Assembly: GCF_008831285.2 (NCBI RefSeq)
Contig: NW_022204698.1
Coordinates: 1 to 13,027, forward strand
Direction of reading: 5' to 3'
Length of the DNA: 13,027 nucleotides
Source of the DNA: Nymphaea colorata
Taxonomy: Eukaryota > Streptophyta > Magnoliopsida > Nymphaeales > Nymphaeaceae
Of the stretch, positions 1-9,088 are shown piece by piece (positions within the stretch are counted from its first letter, which is position 1; each line of letters opens with the position of its first letter). The position numbers and the translations under genes are program-made. Below the pieces are notes generated by a model that worked only from the letters and a program-made list of their open reading frames with translations, was not told where the DNA came from and ran no database searches.

Positions 1-687
1 TTCGGCGACTGGAGATGGCGAACTTCGCCTTGGGGTCTTAGGTTCCCGGACCGTGATGGTTCGCGGGCTGCCCTCTTTCGTCTGCGCTCCCTGTCCCTCA
101 TTGCCGGTAGTCCTCCTCGTGTAAGTGCCGTCCTTGAAGTACCATCGGGTGGCAAACCATTCTGCGTCTTCGATCTCGATTCTGGCATTCCCTAGCCGGC
201 GACTTGTCGAGGTTTTTGGTGGGCGACCTTCGAACTGAAAGCTTGGCTTGGTGCTAGGCACGGTACCTTGCTGAGCAATGCCTTCTTCAGTTCCTTTTGA
301 CAGCCTCCACTTTCTCCTCTATCAGGCTCTCCAAAAATTTAGGGTGGTTTTGTCACGCCTTAGGGGACTGCCTGGGTTGATTCCTGTCGGTGGCGGAACT
401 CTGTATTTGGGCTGATGGAGTGGGTGAAGTGTCACCTTTAGCGCTCTTTCGAGCGCTTGTGGGTTTCCTGTCTCTTCCGGCGCCTCTTGGGCAGCCTCTG
501 GGGTTTCCCCTTCCTCCACGTCCATTTCTTCCTCCTCGCCTCGTACAGGCGAGCTACGCCTCTAGGGTTCGTCGTCCTCAGGTTCCTGAACAACCTCTCT
601 GTCCCAGGACTCTCGGAGTCTGAGAGGAGTCCTTCGGGGTCGATCTGCTTGGCGGACTCCGACCGCTTGCCTTCGGTTGTTTGGCAT
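1..687 (-). pseudogene. ORF3 after pol, copy 1 (partial)
   Basis: Starts at ATG 687-685, one base after the candidate acceptor. Visible parts are a Ser/Arg/Glu-rich start, an acidic block (MDVEEGETPEAAQEAPEE near 525-475), a Pro-rich piece (YRVPPPTGINPGSP), a short helix-like LIEEK segment, and KPRQVAG then DGTY...DYR near 200-110. The RDRERRRKRAAREP stretch stays open here but shifts frame in copy 2. No membrane segment, signal peptide or enzyme motif is seen. It runs off the left edge and is broken by indels. Confidence 0.5.
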
Positions 688-688
688 T

Positions 689-963
689 CTGAAAAAGTGA
701 ACGCATTAGTAAAAACAATTTGGGTGATACACCTTATCAAAAAATTCATTTGTCAAAATAAAAATAAGAAGTCATCTAATTTTCCAAAGTCCATTTTTCG
801 GCGACAATTTCTGCGCCTAGCGAAAAGTTATTATACTAAAAACACAAAAACATTTATATGTACATTTAAAGTCATTAAAAAGTTAAAAAGATAAAAAGAT
901 AAAAATAAAAAGTCAAATAAAATATATAAAATAAAATTCGCTTGTTTCTAGGTCTTATGCATT
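689..963 (-). other. AT-rich intron-like stretch between pol and ORF3, copy 1
   Basis: Directly after the pol stop comes very AT-rich DNA with no open frame. It ends in CTAATGCGTTCACTTTTTCAG, with a branch-point-like CTAAT, a pyrimidine tract and CAG (AG at 690-689), immediately before AATGCC of ORF3. The arrangement matches a 3' splice site for a subgenomic RNA. Confidence 0.55.
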
Positions 964-2559
964 TTAGCAGCCACTTTCAGGACTTAACGGGATGAGCTTG
1001 ATAATTGGCCTTCGTAATAAAAGTTTTCCATCTTGACATTGCTTGATGATGGCGGACCTGGCAAGCCCATCTTTAGACTTAATTAATTCTTCGACTATGC
1101 CAGTTTTCCACTTATTTCTGGAGCATTTCATCAATTTCTAGGACTAGTTCGCCTTCTTTCAATTCTTCAAATTGGACTGCCATTTGGTTCTGGACCTAAT
1201 TCAGGCAGTATTTCTTCCATGAACTTTTTCCACAGATCTCAGTCAATTTTCTACTTCGAGCCATTGTTTCCTAATTTTGTGGCTTTCGCCGATTTCGAGT
1301 GGTTCACCGGTTAGCCCAGGATTCATTCTTCCCACTAAAAAGTGGTTTGGCGTCAAAATTTGCGCCTTATCCTGTCTAACTGTCGTCAGGGGCCTGTTGT
1401 TCAACATCTCAGAAGCTTGAGCCAGAATCGTCCGGAGTTGATCTTCTTCCATAATGTGACCTTGACTATTACTTTACAGCTCTCTTCATGGCCTTGACCA
1501 TTATTTCCCAGCTCCCTCCAAAATGGGGCGCTCTGGGTGGTATAAACTGCCAAGTAAGATGCGCTGAAAGTTTGTCGGTTAATTTTCCGATTATTTTCTC
1601 CTTGTTTCTCGACCTCGTCCACGAAGTGCATCAGCTCGTTGCTGGCCGCCTTCAAACTCGTCTGGTTGTCCGAAATGATTCGGTCTGGAGTTCCTCGGAC
1701 GGCTGCAAACCTTATTAGGGCATTCAATGTAGCTCCTGTGTCTGATCACTCGTGAGTTCGAAGTGTACTGCTCGGTCCGCATGCAGGTGAGTACCAAAAC
1801 GTACACCTTTTTATGGGGCTTTCTTGGAGCCACTTTTACTTCGAAGGGCCTGCGTAGTCGATTCCGTTACTGCAAAGGTCTCGTGATTCCTGGTTCTGGC
1901 TTGCAATGGTGCCATTGAACGGTATGCCTCGGCTTGATTCTTCTGCAGGTTATGCAATTTCTCCTGATTTCTCGACTATGTGGGTAATCCCAATAACGGC
2001 AAACCGTCTGTATACCTTGGCTAACATTGCATCATAGGATACAGGGTGCTCAATTTTCCAATGTAGGTCCATTATTAGGAGTTTCACAAAACTCTCTTTG
2101 GCGTCTAAGATGATCGGAAACTTTGTATCAAAGGTAAGTTTTCGATCGAAGACAGCCTCGATGTCGATCTCAGGATTCCTGCTTCGTCATTTTGGGGCTA
2201 AATTTAATTAGCTTATCCCCTTTCCTCAGTTCGAGTCCACTTTCGAGCATCTTCATTTGTTCGCAAAAGCTCTCCTCTGCGAGTTGGCGATTAGGGCAAA
2301 TTCAGCCTCTTTTCGAATCCACTCCTGGTTTGGTTCTGCTTCCTTAGTCGACAAATGAAGTCGATCATAATCGATACGATTTTGTGGGCAAAATTAGCCC
2401 ATTCCATAATGCTCCATGCTCGCTTTAGCAAGTATTCGTCGATGAAATTTGGCTCTTCTTCTGGCTCTGCTTGAAGCAAAATAGCTTCTTTGACCTCGGC
2501 TTGAAACTGCTTTAGGCACTTGGTCCTCAATTTTGGGTTTTCTCCCTTTTGACTTGTTC
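964..2559 (-). other. Integrase region of pol, copy 1
   Basis: The H2C2 finger shows HWKIEHPVSYD (His at 2063-2061) and CITC (1956-1945). Catalytic residues are Asp in IDYAGP (1859-1857), Asp in IISDN (1670-1668) and Glu in GGSWE (1507-1505). The C-terminal part has LNNRPL, LTPNHFLVGR (1356-1327) and a LIPL tail. Frames change in the finger, after the second Asp and after the Glu. The last Asp to Glu gap is about 54 residues, not the common 35. Confidence 0.88.
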
Positions 2560-3253
2560 GAGAAAGGTACGGGTTATAATCCGGTTCTGATAATTTTCCG
2601 GTCCCAGAAACCATCTCGAATTTTCAGGTCCTCTGTGAAATTTGCCTCGTTCCAAGTCTGCTGGGTTAATCCGTGGCCACTGACTCCACTGCTCAATTTC
2701 TGTGCTCCTCAAATTCTGCAACTCTATTCTGCACATAAACCTTCAGTCTTTTTGGACTCATGTTAGCCAATAAAGACAATTTCGGCTATCCGTGTAGAAA
2801 TAGATCTGGTCGTTTCCGATTTGAAACAAATTTTTATTGCATTCATCAGTCTGACGCCTATTACCATGCTGCTAGTTCCAGTCTCGATATGTTTCAGGTT
2901 TTCTAGAGGAAACCTTACTTTTGGCGATTAGCAGACAGGTTCGGGTTCGAGCCGTATCCCCCCGGCCAAGGTTTCCTCGTACCCTGGCGTAGATAGCGGC
3001 ACATAAGGCGTCGGCTGAGCTGTCGCAGTAGACATGCAGGTCAGGTCCTTGTAGTCGTGTAGAAATCCACCTAGGCAATGTACGCTCTTTACGTCCAGCA
3101 ATTGTTTAGGGCATTTTCCCATTGTTCGACATATTTTCTGGTACTGGCGTATCCCAGTCGAGCTTTCGTCCCATAATTGTTGAAGAATGGTCCTTGGATA
3201 AACTGTGATTGGTGCCAGAAATCCCAGTGGGTCATAGGCGCTCATAGCAGCTC
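2560..3253 (-). other. Pao-type connection (Peptidase_A17) and RNase H region
   Basis: TKRSILRAAMSAYDPLGFLAP (key block 3233-3210) is the segment catalogued as Pao retrotransposon peptidase A17. RNase H follows: HVYCDSSADALCAAIY with Asp at 3024-3022, YTDSRNCLYWL with Asp at 2790-2788, and the W..W...NPAD..RG signature (NPAD at 2667-2656). A stop follows the second motif (WLT then TGA at about 2758), which suggests a base change or frameshift there. Confidence 0.85.
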
Positions 3254-4130
3254 TTAGAATTGATCTCTTAGTCCACACTGAAATTTCCAGCTTCTTTTTC
3301 CAGGCCTCGATGTGTCCAATTTACATGGAAGGCAAATTCGTCCGTTTTCCAAGCCATTTAATCCCAGAATTTTCTGGTCGCCTAACTCGGGTGCTTCTTC
3401 AGTGAAGATGACCTCTTTGGCTAGCAGATCTGGGTTGATTTTAAGGTACTTCATGGCTTTTCGGAATTCGATAAAGCTTGCAGATGTTCATTCCGCATTG
3501 GCGAAAAGTAGTGGCAAATCATAGCCAACTTTTGAACTTCTTCTCACTCTTCACACTGGCGAGAACATCGTCCATGTAGGTTTGTTGAGTACAACTTCGC
3601 AGCCTCAGGGAAGTCTTCCTTGTGCGTTAACGCATTAGTGACAATCACTTTTTGGAAGCATTTGGCGAGGAACTCGAGCCAAAAGCATCCTGGTGAACTG
3701 AAACTGCTCATCCTCATTGACAATCGAAAAAATTTCCTGTCTTCTGGCGAAGTACGACTGAAGGAACATCTCCGAAATGTCTCCTGTAGTGCATATTTAA
3801 ACTGCCTAAATTGAATTAAGCAGAGCACTATATCGTTTAGACGATTTGGAGTTTGAGTTGCTGCTCATTCAGACTTGTGCCGTAATATTTGCTTGCAGTC
3901 GAAGACGATTCGAATTGGAGTCGATTGCCTGGGTGACCACTTCGAAGAAAGGTAAGAACCAGCCCATATTTTTCTCCTCTTTAGGCACAGGTTCATGTAT
4001 CCTTTTTGGAGGTAACCTCTTAAAATTTCGTTACATCTTCTTTGGTGATGCCTTTCTTTTGAAGGCACTGCTTGGAATGGCTTCTATCCTGCCTCATTTT
4101 ACTAGCGGCAAATTATCTTGAGCCGATGCT
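3254..4130 (-). other. Reverse transcriptase region of pol
   Basis: Fingers/palm motifs appear in order but in changing frames: TPIRIVFD (3918-3898), DISEMF with the first catalytic Asp (3781-3764), and YMDD with the catalytic pair (3578-3567), followed by VLASVK. KILGLN near 3365 marks the end of the palm. All three catalytic aspartates are kept while the frame is broken at least three times. Confidence 0.88.
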
Positions 4131-4212
4131 CATAGCCGTCTTTCCACGGAATTGAGACCTGATACTGATTTGGGCAACCCTCGAAACTGACATCCGTTCA
4201 TCGGCACTTTTT

Positions 4213-4836
4213 CTATTGGAGTCCAAGACTCTTGGGGCTTAGGCCTCCTACAAAGTGCATAGAAAAAGTGCCTTCTTGTCGATTAGTCCAAATTTTCAAG
4301 CTCGAAATTCTTGGCGACCATCTCGTGCAGAAAATCTGTCGTTTCAAATTTCTCTTTGGGCCTTCGAGTCCCATTATGCCCATCCTAATTCCGTCTTCAG
4401 AGCAATTGGCTCCTTTGGTTGAGCTTTCTGACTTCTTGGGGAACAAAGAGTTCCGCATTGTCCATTCCAAGTAGGAGAACTGCATTTGGCGGATCCGGGT
4501 ATCGGGTATCGGCAAATTAGCCAAATGTCGGTAAGAACCGATTTTTGAAGACCAATTAAAAGTTGCATCCTGAGCGAAGTTTTCCACAGTTGTACATGTA
4601 TCATGTTCGAAACTTCTTGTCCTGGGAGTAAAGTTCGATTTCGGTTTTCTAGTCGTCAAAATTGCCGTTCGATCTATATACACTACCTTACGAGTAAATG
4701 GTTTCCCTAAATGAAGATCGATCGATTCAGCAAAAGCTAAATCGATATTCGTGGAGCAACTTCCCGTATCCAAAACTGCTAAAATTTTCAAAAAACTATT
4801 GTTTACTTTACAAAGCAACATACGTGCAAAATTGAA
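4213..4836 (-). other. Retropepsin-type aspartic protease region of pol
   Basis: A 202-codon open frame (from 4821) contains LAVLDTGSCSTNI; the catalytic triplet DTG is at 4770-4762. The hydrophobic lead-in (FLKILAVLDTGS) is typical for the first strands of a retropepsin. After about residue 60 the frame looks less conserved and probably shifts. Single active-site aspartate, so it would act as a dimer. Confidence 0.85.
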
Positions 4837-4907
4837 GCAAAATCTATCTTAAAATAAATATAAATTACTAAAATTACTGGGAAGTAGCTCCGAACTCCTT
4901 CATCTAG
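4836..4907 (-). other. Short AT-rich gag-pol spacer
   Basis: Between the gag TGA (4910-4908) and the protease frame lies AT-rich DNA with a further in-frame TAA (about 4855) in the protease frame. Pol therefore cannot be a simple readthrough in this copy. A donor-like A|GTAAGG (about 4919) and a tandem acceptor TAGCAG (about 4780) flank it. Confidence 0.5.
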
Positions 4908-5018
4908 TCATTTTTCCTTACTCGTAGGAGCTTGATCGGTCGTTCGGCTTGTCCTGGTGCAGGTCTGTGGTGCTTGCCTTGCAGTCATTAGTCCACATAG
5001 CCGATCCGGCTTATAGGT

Positions 5019-5060
5019 GCATTTAAATGATGCGTGTCCTGCATTGAGGCAATGGAAGCA
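5019..5060 (-). other. CCHC zinc knuckle of gag
   Basis: Intact CFHCLNAGHASFKC (C-x2-C-x4-H-x4-C), the nucleocapsid RNA-binding zinc knuckle. The same frame runs on for about 35 residues, rich in Thr, to the gag stop. Confidence 0.92.
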
Positions 5061-5549
5061 AATTTATGCTCCTTGGCGAATTTAATCGCGCTTCGACGGT
5101 CATCTTCTTCCATCTTCGCAGATGAACAGTCCATGAGGCTCCTTGCACAGAGGCATGAATAAGTCTCTTTTTATAGGCTTTCCTTGGCCCTTTTTGCCTG
5201 GGTACGGCTTCTTTGGCGAATTTCGCTTGCGAAAAATAAAATTCGCTTGACGACGATCTCTTCTGACAGTCTTCTTCTTATTTTCCCATCCTGGGTTTGT
5301 AACCTTGACTTCAGTTGGTGGCTTGCCACTAGGGTTTTCCGAGAATACGCTTATCGACTTTAAGTTGTCGTCGTATCGTCGGTATAGCCACTTCGAAAAA
5401 GATGCAAGCATTCCTTGCTGCCGTATTCATTGCCCAATCGACGTAGCGATGGTACTCGGATAAGGAATCGATCTCGTCAGGTTCGTAAAGTAGAAACTGT
5501 CCTCAGAGTAGGCCTCATTTCCCGACTTTGACATGAGCACTTCCAATGC

Positions 5550-5890
5550 TCCTTCAGGATTGCCTTGAGCTTCAGAACTGACTCCAGGTGAAAGACTTTA
5601 TCGGCTTCATTCGAGCCAATTTTTCGACCTTTAGGCGATTAATTCCTTGTGTCTCCATAGACTGCTTCAAGCGTCTGGCACATTTTCGAAAAGTTTCATC
5701 ATCAGGCCTGAAAATATGCCTGCACAAGTTGCCTTGGTGGGCCTTCCAAACAATTCATCAGCTGAACGCCAGGTATTTTTGGGTATATCCCTTCTGCCTG
5801 ACATTATCGTCTCAAATTGAACTCTGAACTGAGCATAGGTGCTAGGGTCACCTTTGAACTTCGACAGAGTTAACGGTGGCGGCTGAAATC
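5550..5890 (-). other. Gag DUF1759-like core
   Basis: The frame reads PPPLTLSKFKGDPSTYAQF, matching the typical LP.F.GDP..W..F pattern of retrotransposon gag DUF1759, followed by a Trp/Leu-containing segment (NTWRSADELFG). It is interrupted by a stop after NVPDA and frame changes towards 5560. Confidence 0.75.
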
Positions 5891-6910
5891 ATTATGCCGC
5901 CTCCATCTCTGTCTTTAATAGGGCTTCAATGCCGCTTGCGAGTGTCTCCAAATAATTTTTGAAGACTGCTCCTGTTCCATCATCTCGATTCCCTCTTCTT
6001 CAGGGTCTTCTTCTTCATTCCGGTCTCGGGGGCGCCTTCTTGGGCGTCCTCCCAATGGGTATCTTCGCCTCTTCTTCATCTCTTCACTTCTTCTCGGTCT
6101 CGACTGGCTATATCACTTCGGTTGGGTAAATTTAACCCTGTGCGAATTCGCATTTCCCGACTTGTTTTGGGGCAATTTGCTGCCTCCTTTGCTGGCTCCA
6201 AATCTTTGAAGTTACCAGCTCCAGTGTCGAACCAAATCCAGTCGCCTTTTTAGGCGTGCTGCTCTTCATCTTTGAGGGCCTTCATCCACATGGTTCCTAA
6301 TATTCCAGCCATCTTCATCGTACTGTCCGAACCCAAAAAGTCCGCTCCATTTCGATTTCTGACTGGTGACCTCGTCTTTACTGGTGAGGTTTGGGCTTAG
6401 CCGCTTTCTTTCCAGCCTGATCAGTACGCCTTAATTTGAGGCTCTGATCGTGTTGGGCGATTTCGTCAGTGTGCGGTTCCCAGCTTCATTCGATTTCCTC
6501 TTGACGGCTTGGCTCCCTGATTTAGACGCTTTAGCATCTTTTGTTCATTCCAGCTGCGAAGTCGAAGGTCCTGGGGCCTCTTTTAAGGCCGCAATTCTTT
6601 GCCAATTGCCTTGCGGATTTCCATACTTCTTTGAGCTTTCCGCAGCATTTCAGGAAATCCATTCATTTGGCTGAAGTAGTCCTCCATTACATAAATTGGT
6701 GTTTGACCTTGGCCGATTTTCCACCTGATGCAAACTCCAAGTCCTGCTCTCTCATATTGGCTTCTTCTGGAAGTTCTCCACAATTGAAGTAGCCGTAGTA
6801 GAAGACCTTTAAGGCACTTTCCAAGCTCATCCCGCGACTTACCCTCGCAGTTAAAGCACCAGTGATCTTTGGATTATGAAAGTTTGAGGTTCTGAATTTT
6901 CAGATGCCAT

Positions 6911-7153
6911 TTCTAATTAATTACTTTCTTATCCGATTGCGAATTTTCCAAATTAAATTCAAATTGGTTCTTTCAACCTGGCTGTCAAAGCTTCTCAAAA
7001 TTAAATTGTTCCCGCTAAACCGAACTCAGTGTACTTTCTGTCGAAAAAGTCAATATGTACATTTCAAGTCAAACATAAAAAAAATAAAATTTCACAAAAC
7101 TACACGAGTCCAGAAATAGCTCCAAAAACAATTATTTTCCAAAAGGAACTTAC
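6911..7153 (-). other. AT-rich sequence between the exon candidate and gag
   Basis: Holds a possible short intron (7153-7038: GTAAGT to TTTTTCGACAG), then ~130 bases of probable 5' untranslated sequence up to the gag ATG. TTTGACTTGAAATGTACATAT here resembles a stretch in the intron-like region after pol. No gene seen. Confidence 0.4.
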
Positions 7154-7245
7154 TTGCTGATGTTCAATTGTTCGATTAACGTTAGGTGGTACGACTTTTT
7201 GGCGATACGCCTTGGCGCTTTAGCACTCTTGTTGACGTCGAACAC
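7154..7245 (-). other. Candidate 92-bp internal exon in the leader
   Basis: Flanked by a strong acceptor (TTTTTGTTTCACAG, ending 7246) and a good donor (CAA|GTAAGT, intron from 7153). The frame beginning VFDVNKSAKAPRR is open throughout, Lys/Arg-rich, and is the frame that continues from the upstream exon candidate. The next acceptor candidate (TTTTTCGACAG ending 7038) leads to a quick stop, so I cannot follow this frame into gag. Confidence 0.35.
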
Positions 7246-7933
7246 CTGTGAAACAAAAAGTCTCAAAATTTTACCTTCTTCTAAAAGGAATTTTCGAACA
7301 ACAACAGCAATGATTCAATTTCCTGTGCGCACTTTTTCCTTATTCAGTTCTAAAAATTTTGCCTTTTCGCTCTGCCTATTTCTGTCGATTCCGATTTGGC
7401 AAAATTTGCCTTGCTCGCTTCTCTCGTGTCTTTCTAATTCTTTCGAACAAAAATTATCTACTAAGCTTGCTAAAATTATCTCGACGAACACTTTCACAAA
7501 AACAAAATGAAAAACAAATTAAGCTTTCTAGTCACTTTGATCGAGGCTTATCGGCGCCATTACAATTCCGCTCAAATTCCTGGCCGACGAAATTCGAGCA
7601 AAAAATAAACGATCAAAAATGACACAAAAACTAACTATGGCAATTACTTATTCAAAAACAAAAAATTGGGCATTCTGCCGAAGCTAGGCGAAGCCTTTTC
7701 AGTACAAATTTTACAATTACTAACGAAAATGTCCGTACAAAAATAATTCAACAAACTATTCTACAAAAACGAAAAATTGGGCAGCCTGCCGAAGCTAGGC
7801 AACCGCTTTTTCAAAAACTTTTTCGACGAAAATCATCAAATTTGCAAACAATCAAAAATCAAAAATCAAAATCAAAAATTCGACACGATTTGTGCAATCC
7901 TCTAAGGGAAATCGAGTCATTTAAAACACTTAC
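7246..7933 (-). other. Candidate leader intron, AT-rich
   Basis: Begins GTAAGTG and ends TTTTTGTTTCACAG, a strong polypyrimidine tract with CAG. The interior is AT-rich, carries simple (ATCAAAA)n-type runs near 7851-7880 and a 49-bp direct repeat, and holds no family-like frame. Confidence 0.4.
7653..7812. repeat. 49-bp direct repeat, two copies 111 bp apart
   Basis: Bases 7653-7701 and 7764-7812 share CAAAAACRAAAAATTGGGCA..CTGCCGAAGCTAGGC.. and a GC(C/T)TTTTCA-type end. The GC-richer core GCCGAAGCTAGGC stands out in AT-rich DNA and is partly palindromic. Confidence 0.7.
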
Positions 7934-8095
7934 GATTGATTCCTGATAATTGGATGATGTTGATGTTGAAGTCCACGTGGGTTTAACCCTGAGCGTTTTG
8001 ACGCTTTCGATGATGATGAAAAACGTCCTCGTAACTCAAACGACTTACAACTAAATACTAAGCCTTAGAAACAAAAAGCGAATACAAAAATATTC
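7934..8095 (-). other. Candidate first exon ending in a strong splice donor
   Basis: On the minus strand this segment ends AATCAATC|GTAAGTG, with the intron starting at 7933. One frame is open back to a TGA at about 8043, with a Ser/Thr-rich end (TSTSTSSNYQES), but it has no ATG. The left limit at 8095 is only a guess from the upstream TATA. It may be untranslated leader. Confidence 0.35.
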
Positions 8096-8122
8096 GAATT
8101 ACTTTAAAAACGATTTAAAAAA

Positions 8123-8249
8123 CTTTATAAAAAACACGAACTACTCGCGCGAAAGATACACGATCTATGAGCGGAAAAGGCAGAACGAATTAGCTAGTTT
8201 TCAGACCTGAATTTTCGGCGCAAACCTGTTGATCCAATCACGTGACGTC
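8123..8249 (-). promoter_or_regulatory. Promoter-like cluster: CCAAT, E-box/CRE overlap and TATA
   Basis: On the minus strand an inverted CCAAT (8234-8238) adjoins CACGTGACGTC (8239-8249), which overlaps an E-box and a CRE-like site. About 110 bases downstream is TTTATAAAG (TATAAAG at 8129-8123). The spacing suits an RNA polymerase II promoter firing towards gag with a start near 8095. The motifs are seen; function is inferred. It lies inside the leader, well downstream of the LTR. Confidence 0.35.
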
Positions 8250-8685
8250 GCCTGTGTTGCCAGATGCAAATCTTCGCGATTTTCTTCCACGCTTCCAAAT
8301 ACGACCAACAGACATTTTTGGCAAAAAAATAGCCAATTTGTGGTTAAAATAAAAACCACTCCAATGAGGAATTCTAGGGGTCCTCTCCCCATTCATGATC
8401 CTATTAGGGCAATAAGCCACTTTAGGTCAATCATATGGTTAACTTGAACCATTTTCCAACGATGTATTCTTTCGGGCCATCTCCCTAGTGGTAGAGTCCT
8501 CAGCTGCCGGTCCTCTTTTAGTCCACAAAAATTCGTTTTCCTAGGATCTTCCAAACGTACTGGCGAATCACAACATCGACCAGTCTAAGAGCACTTCTAA
8601 GCTCTTTTTGGAGCACTTCTTAACTCCTGCTAGCATCAGTGGCTCTTCATGAGCCCGGTGGGGTCCCTATTCCTCCCCTGGTAAA
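8250..8685. other. Leader stretch without a supported gene
   Basis: No long or family-like frame on either strand; the small frames here overlap one another and lack features. Contains short echoes such as GAGCACTTCT(A/T)A twice near 8590-8625. Confidence 0.5.
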
Positions 8686-9021
8686 CTAGCCATGACCAGC
8701 GAAGTTTCCACTCATCTTCTTCGCCTGCTTTGGAGCAACAATTAGCTCCTTCTCCAATTCGAAGCCTTTAGCTCTTCCAATGAACCACGGAATGACTGCT
8801 TCTTCGGGCGTCCCCACAGCCTTCCACCTAAACATACGGCTAGGTTGGTTTTGTCGCGCTTCTAAGCGACTTTTTGACGAACCTTCTTCTTCTCTTGATG
8901 AAGTCGTCTTCTTCTTGAAGCATTTCGCTTCTTGGCGACTCATTTCGAGCGCCTTCCACATTTCTGAGTCCACTTCATTCTTCATCGTGTCCCAGTTCTT
9001 CTCCGGGGTCGCCTTCCACAT
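8686..9021 (-). CDS. Lysine/glutamate-rich leader ORF of unknown function
   Basis: An open frame of 111 codons beginning MWKATPEKN, with a second MWKALEMS about 25 residues on and a related FRWKAVGT further along. It is rich in Lys, Glu and Ser, with a basic/acidic patch (FKKKTTSSREEEG) and a smoother C-terminal half (PEEAVIPWFIGRAKG). No signal peptide, membrane segment or known domain is visible. A related DNA piece, GGTTCACCTTCCACATGGCT (plus, 9064-9083), recurs as GGTCGCCTTCCACATGGCT at 9007-9025, so MWK is partly a DNA-level repeat. It lies between PBS and gag, where BEL/Pao elements rarely have a gene. It might be an accessory protein, captured DNA or a chance frame. Confidence 0.35.
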   Translation of the reverse strand: MWKATPEKNWDTMKNEVDSEMWKALEMSRQEAKCFKKKTTSSREEEGSSKSRLEARQNQPSRMFRWKAVGTPEEAVIPWFIGRAKGFELEKELIVAPKQAKKMSGNFAGHG

Positions 9022-9080
9022 GGCTAGCCCGTTTCCACTTTCTTGAAGCTCCTGCTTTGTTTAGGTTCACCTTCCACATG

Positions 9081-9088
9081 GCTTACCT
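9081..9088 (-). promoter_or_regulatory. Candidate splice donor in the leader
   Basis: Minus-strand AG|GTAAGC, a close match to the metazoan donor consensus, with the intron beginning at 9086. It is 89 nt after the ATG at the LTR/PBS junction. This is where retroelements with a subgenomic RNA usually carry their major donor. Confidence 0.4.

Larger units (their letters stand above)
964..4836 (-). pseudogene. pol: pol polyprotein (PR-RT-RNase H-integrase), frameshifted
   Basis: Enzymatic polyprotein for reverse transcription and integration. Order along the minus strand is protease (LDTGS), RT (PIRIVFD, DISEMF, YMDD), Pao-type connection (DPLGFLAP), RNase H, H2C2 finger, integrase core, DUF5641-like C-terminus, ending LIPLSPESGC then TAA at 966-964. 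About 3.9 kb is the expected size for BEL/Pao pol. Frames change many times, so no full protein can be made from this copy, although each catalytic signature I looked for is still present in some frame. The stop is conserved in copy 2. Confidence 0.88.
4908..6910 (-). pseudogene. gag: gag (capsid/nucleocapsid polyprotein), frameshifted
   Basis: Structural protein that would package the element RNA in cytoplasmic particles. The best start is the ATG at 6910-6908 (MASENSEPQ); the frame breaks within ~20 codons and continues in other frames. Along the minus strand I see, in order, an N-terminal region (PEEANMREQDLEF near 6750, then MEDYFSQMNGFPEML), a long Arg/Glu-rich block (~6107-5965), the DUF1759-like core with FKGDP (5861-5844) and AQFRVQFE, a degraded first knuckle (LCKEPHGLFIC near 5150-5115), and an intact CCHC knuckle. 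It ends at TGA 4910-4908. About 2 kb matches a BEL/Pao gag with a long N-terminal part. At least four frame changes separate these blocks. Whether they are decay or sequence error is open. Confidence 0.8.

Noticed and set aside
390-894. Plus-strand frames such as MAELCIWADG (also at 10850)
   Set aside because: They are antisense to ORF3, occur in both copies only because the DNA is duplicated, and lack any family feature.
3846-4121. Plus-strand 91-codon frame
   Set aside because: Antisense to the RT region with its recognisable motifs on the other strand.
6911-8686. Independent host gene nested in the leader
   Set aside because: Splice-like sites and short frames exist, but no domain, no start codon in the joined frame and no insertion boundaries were found, so it is reported only as a finding.
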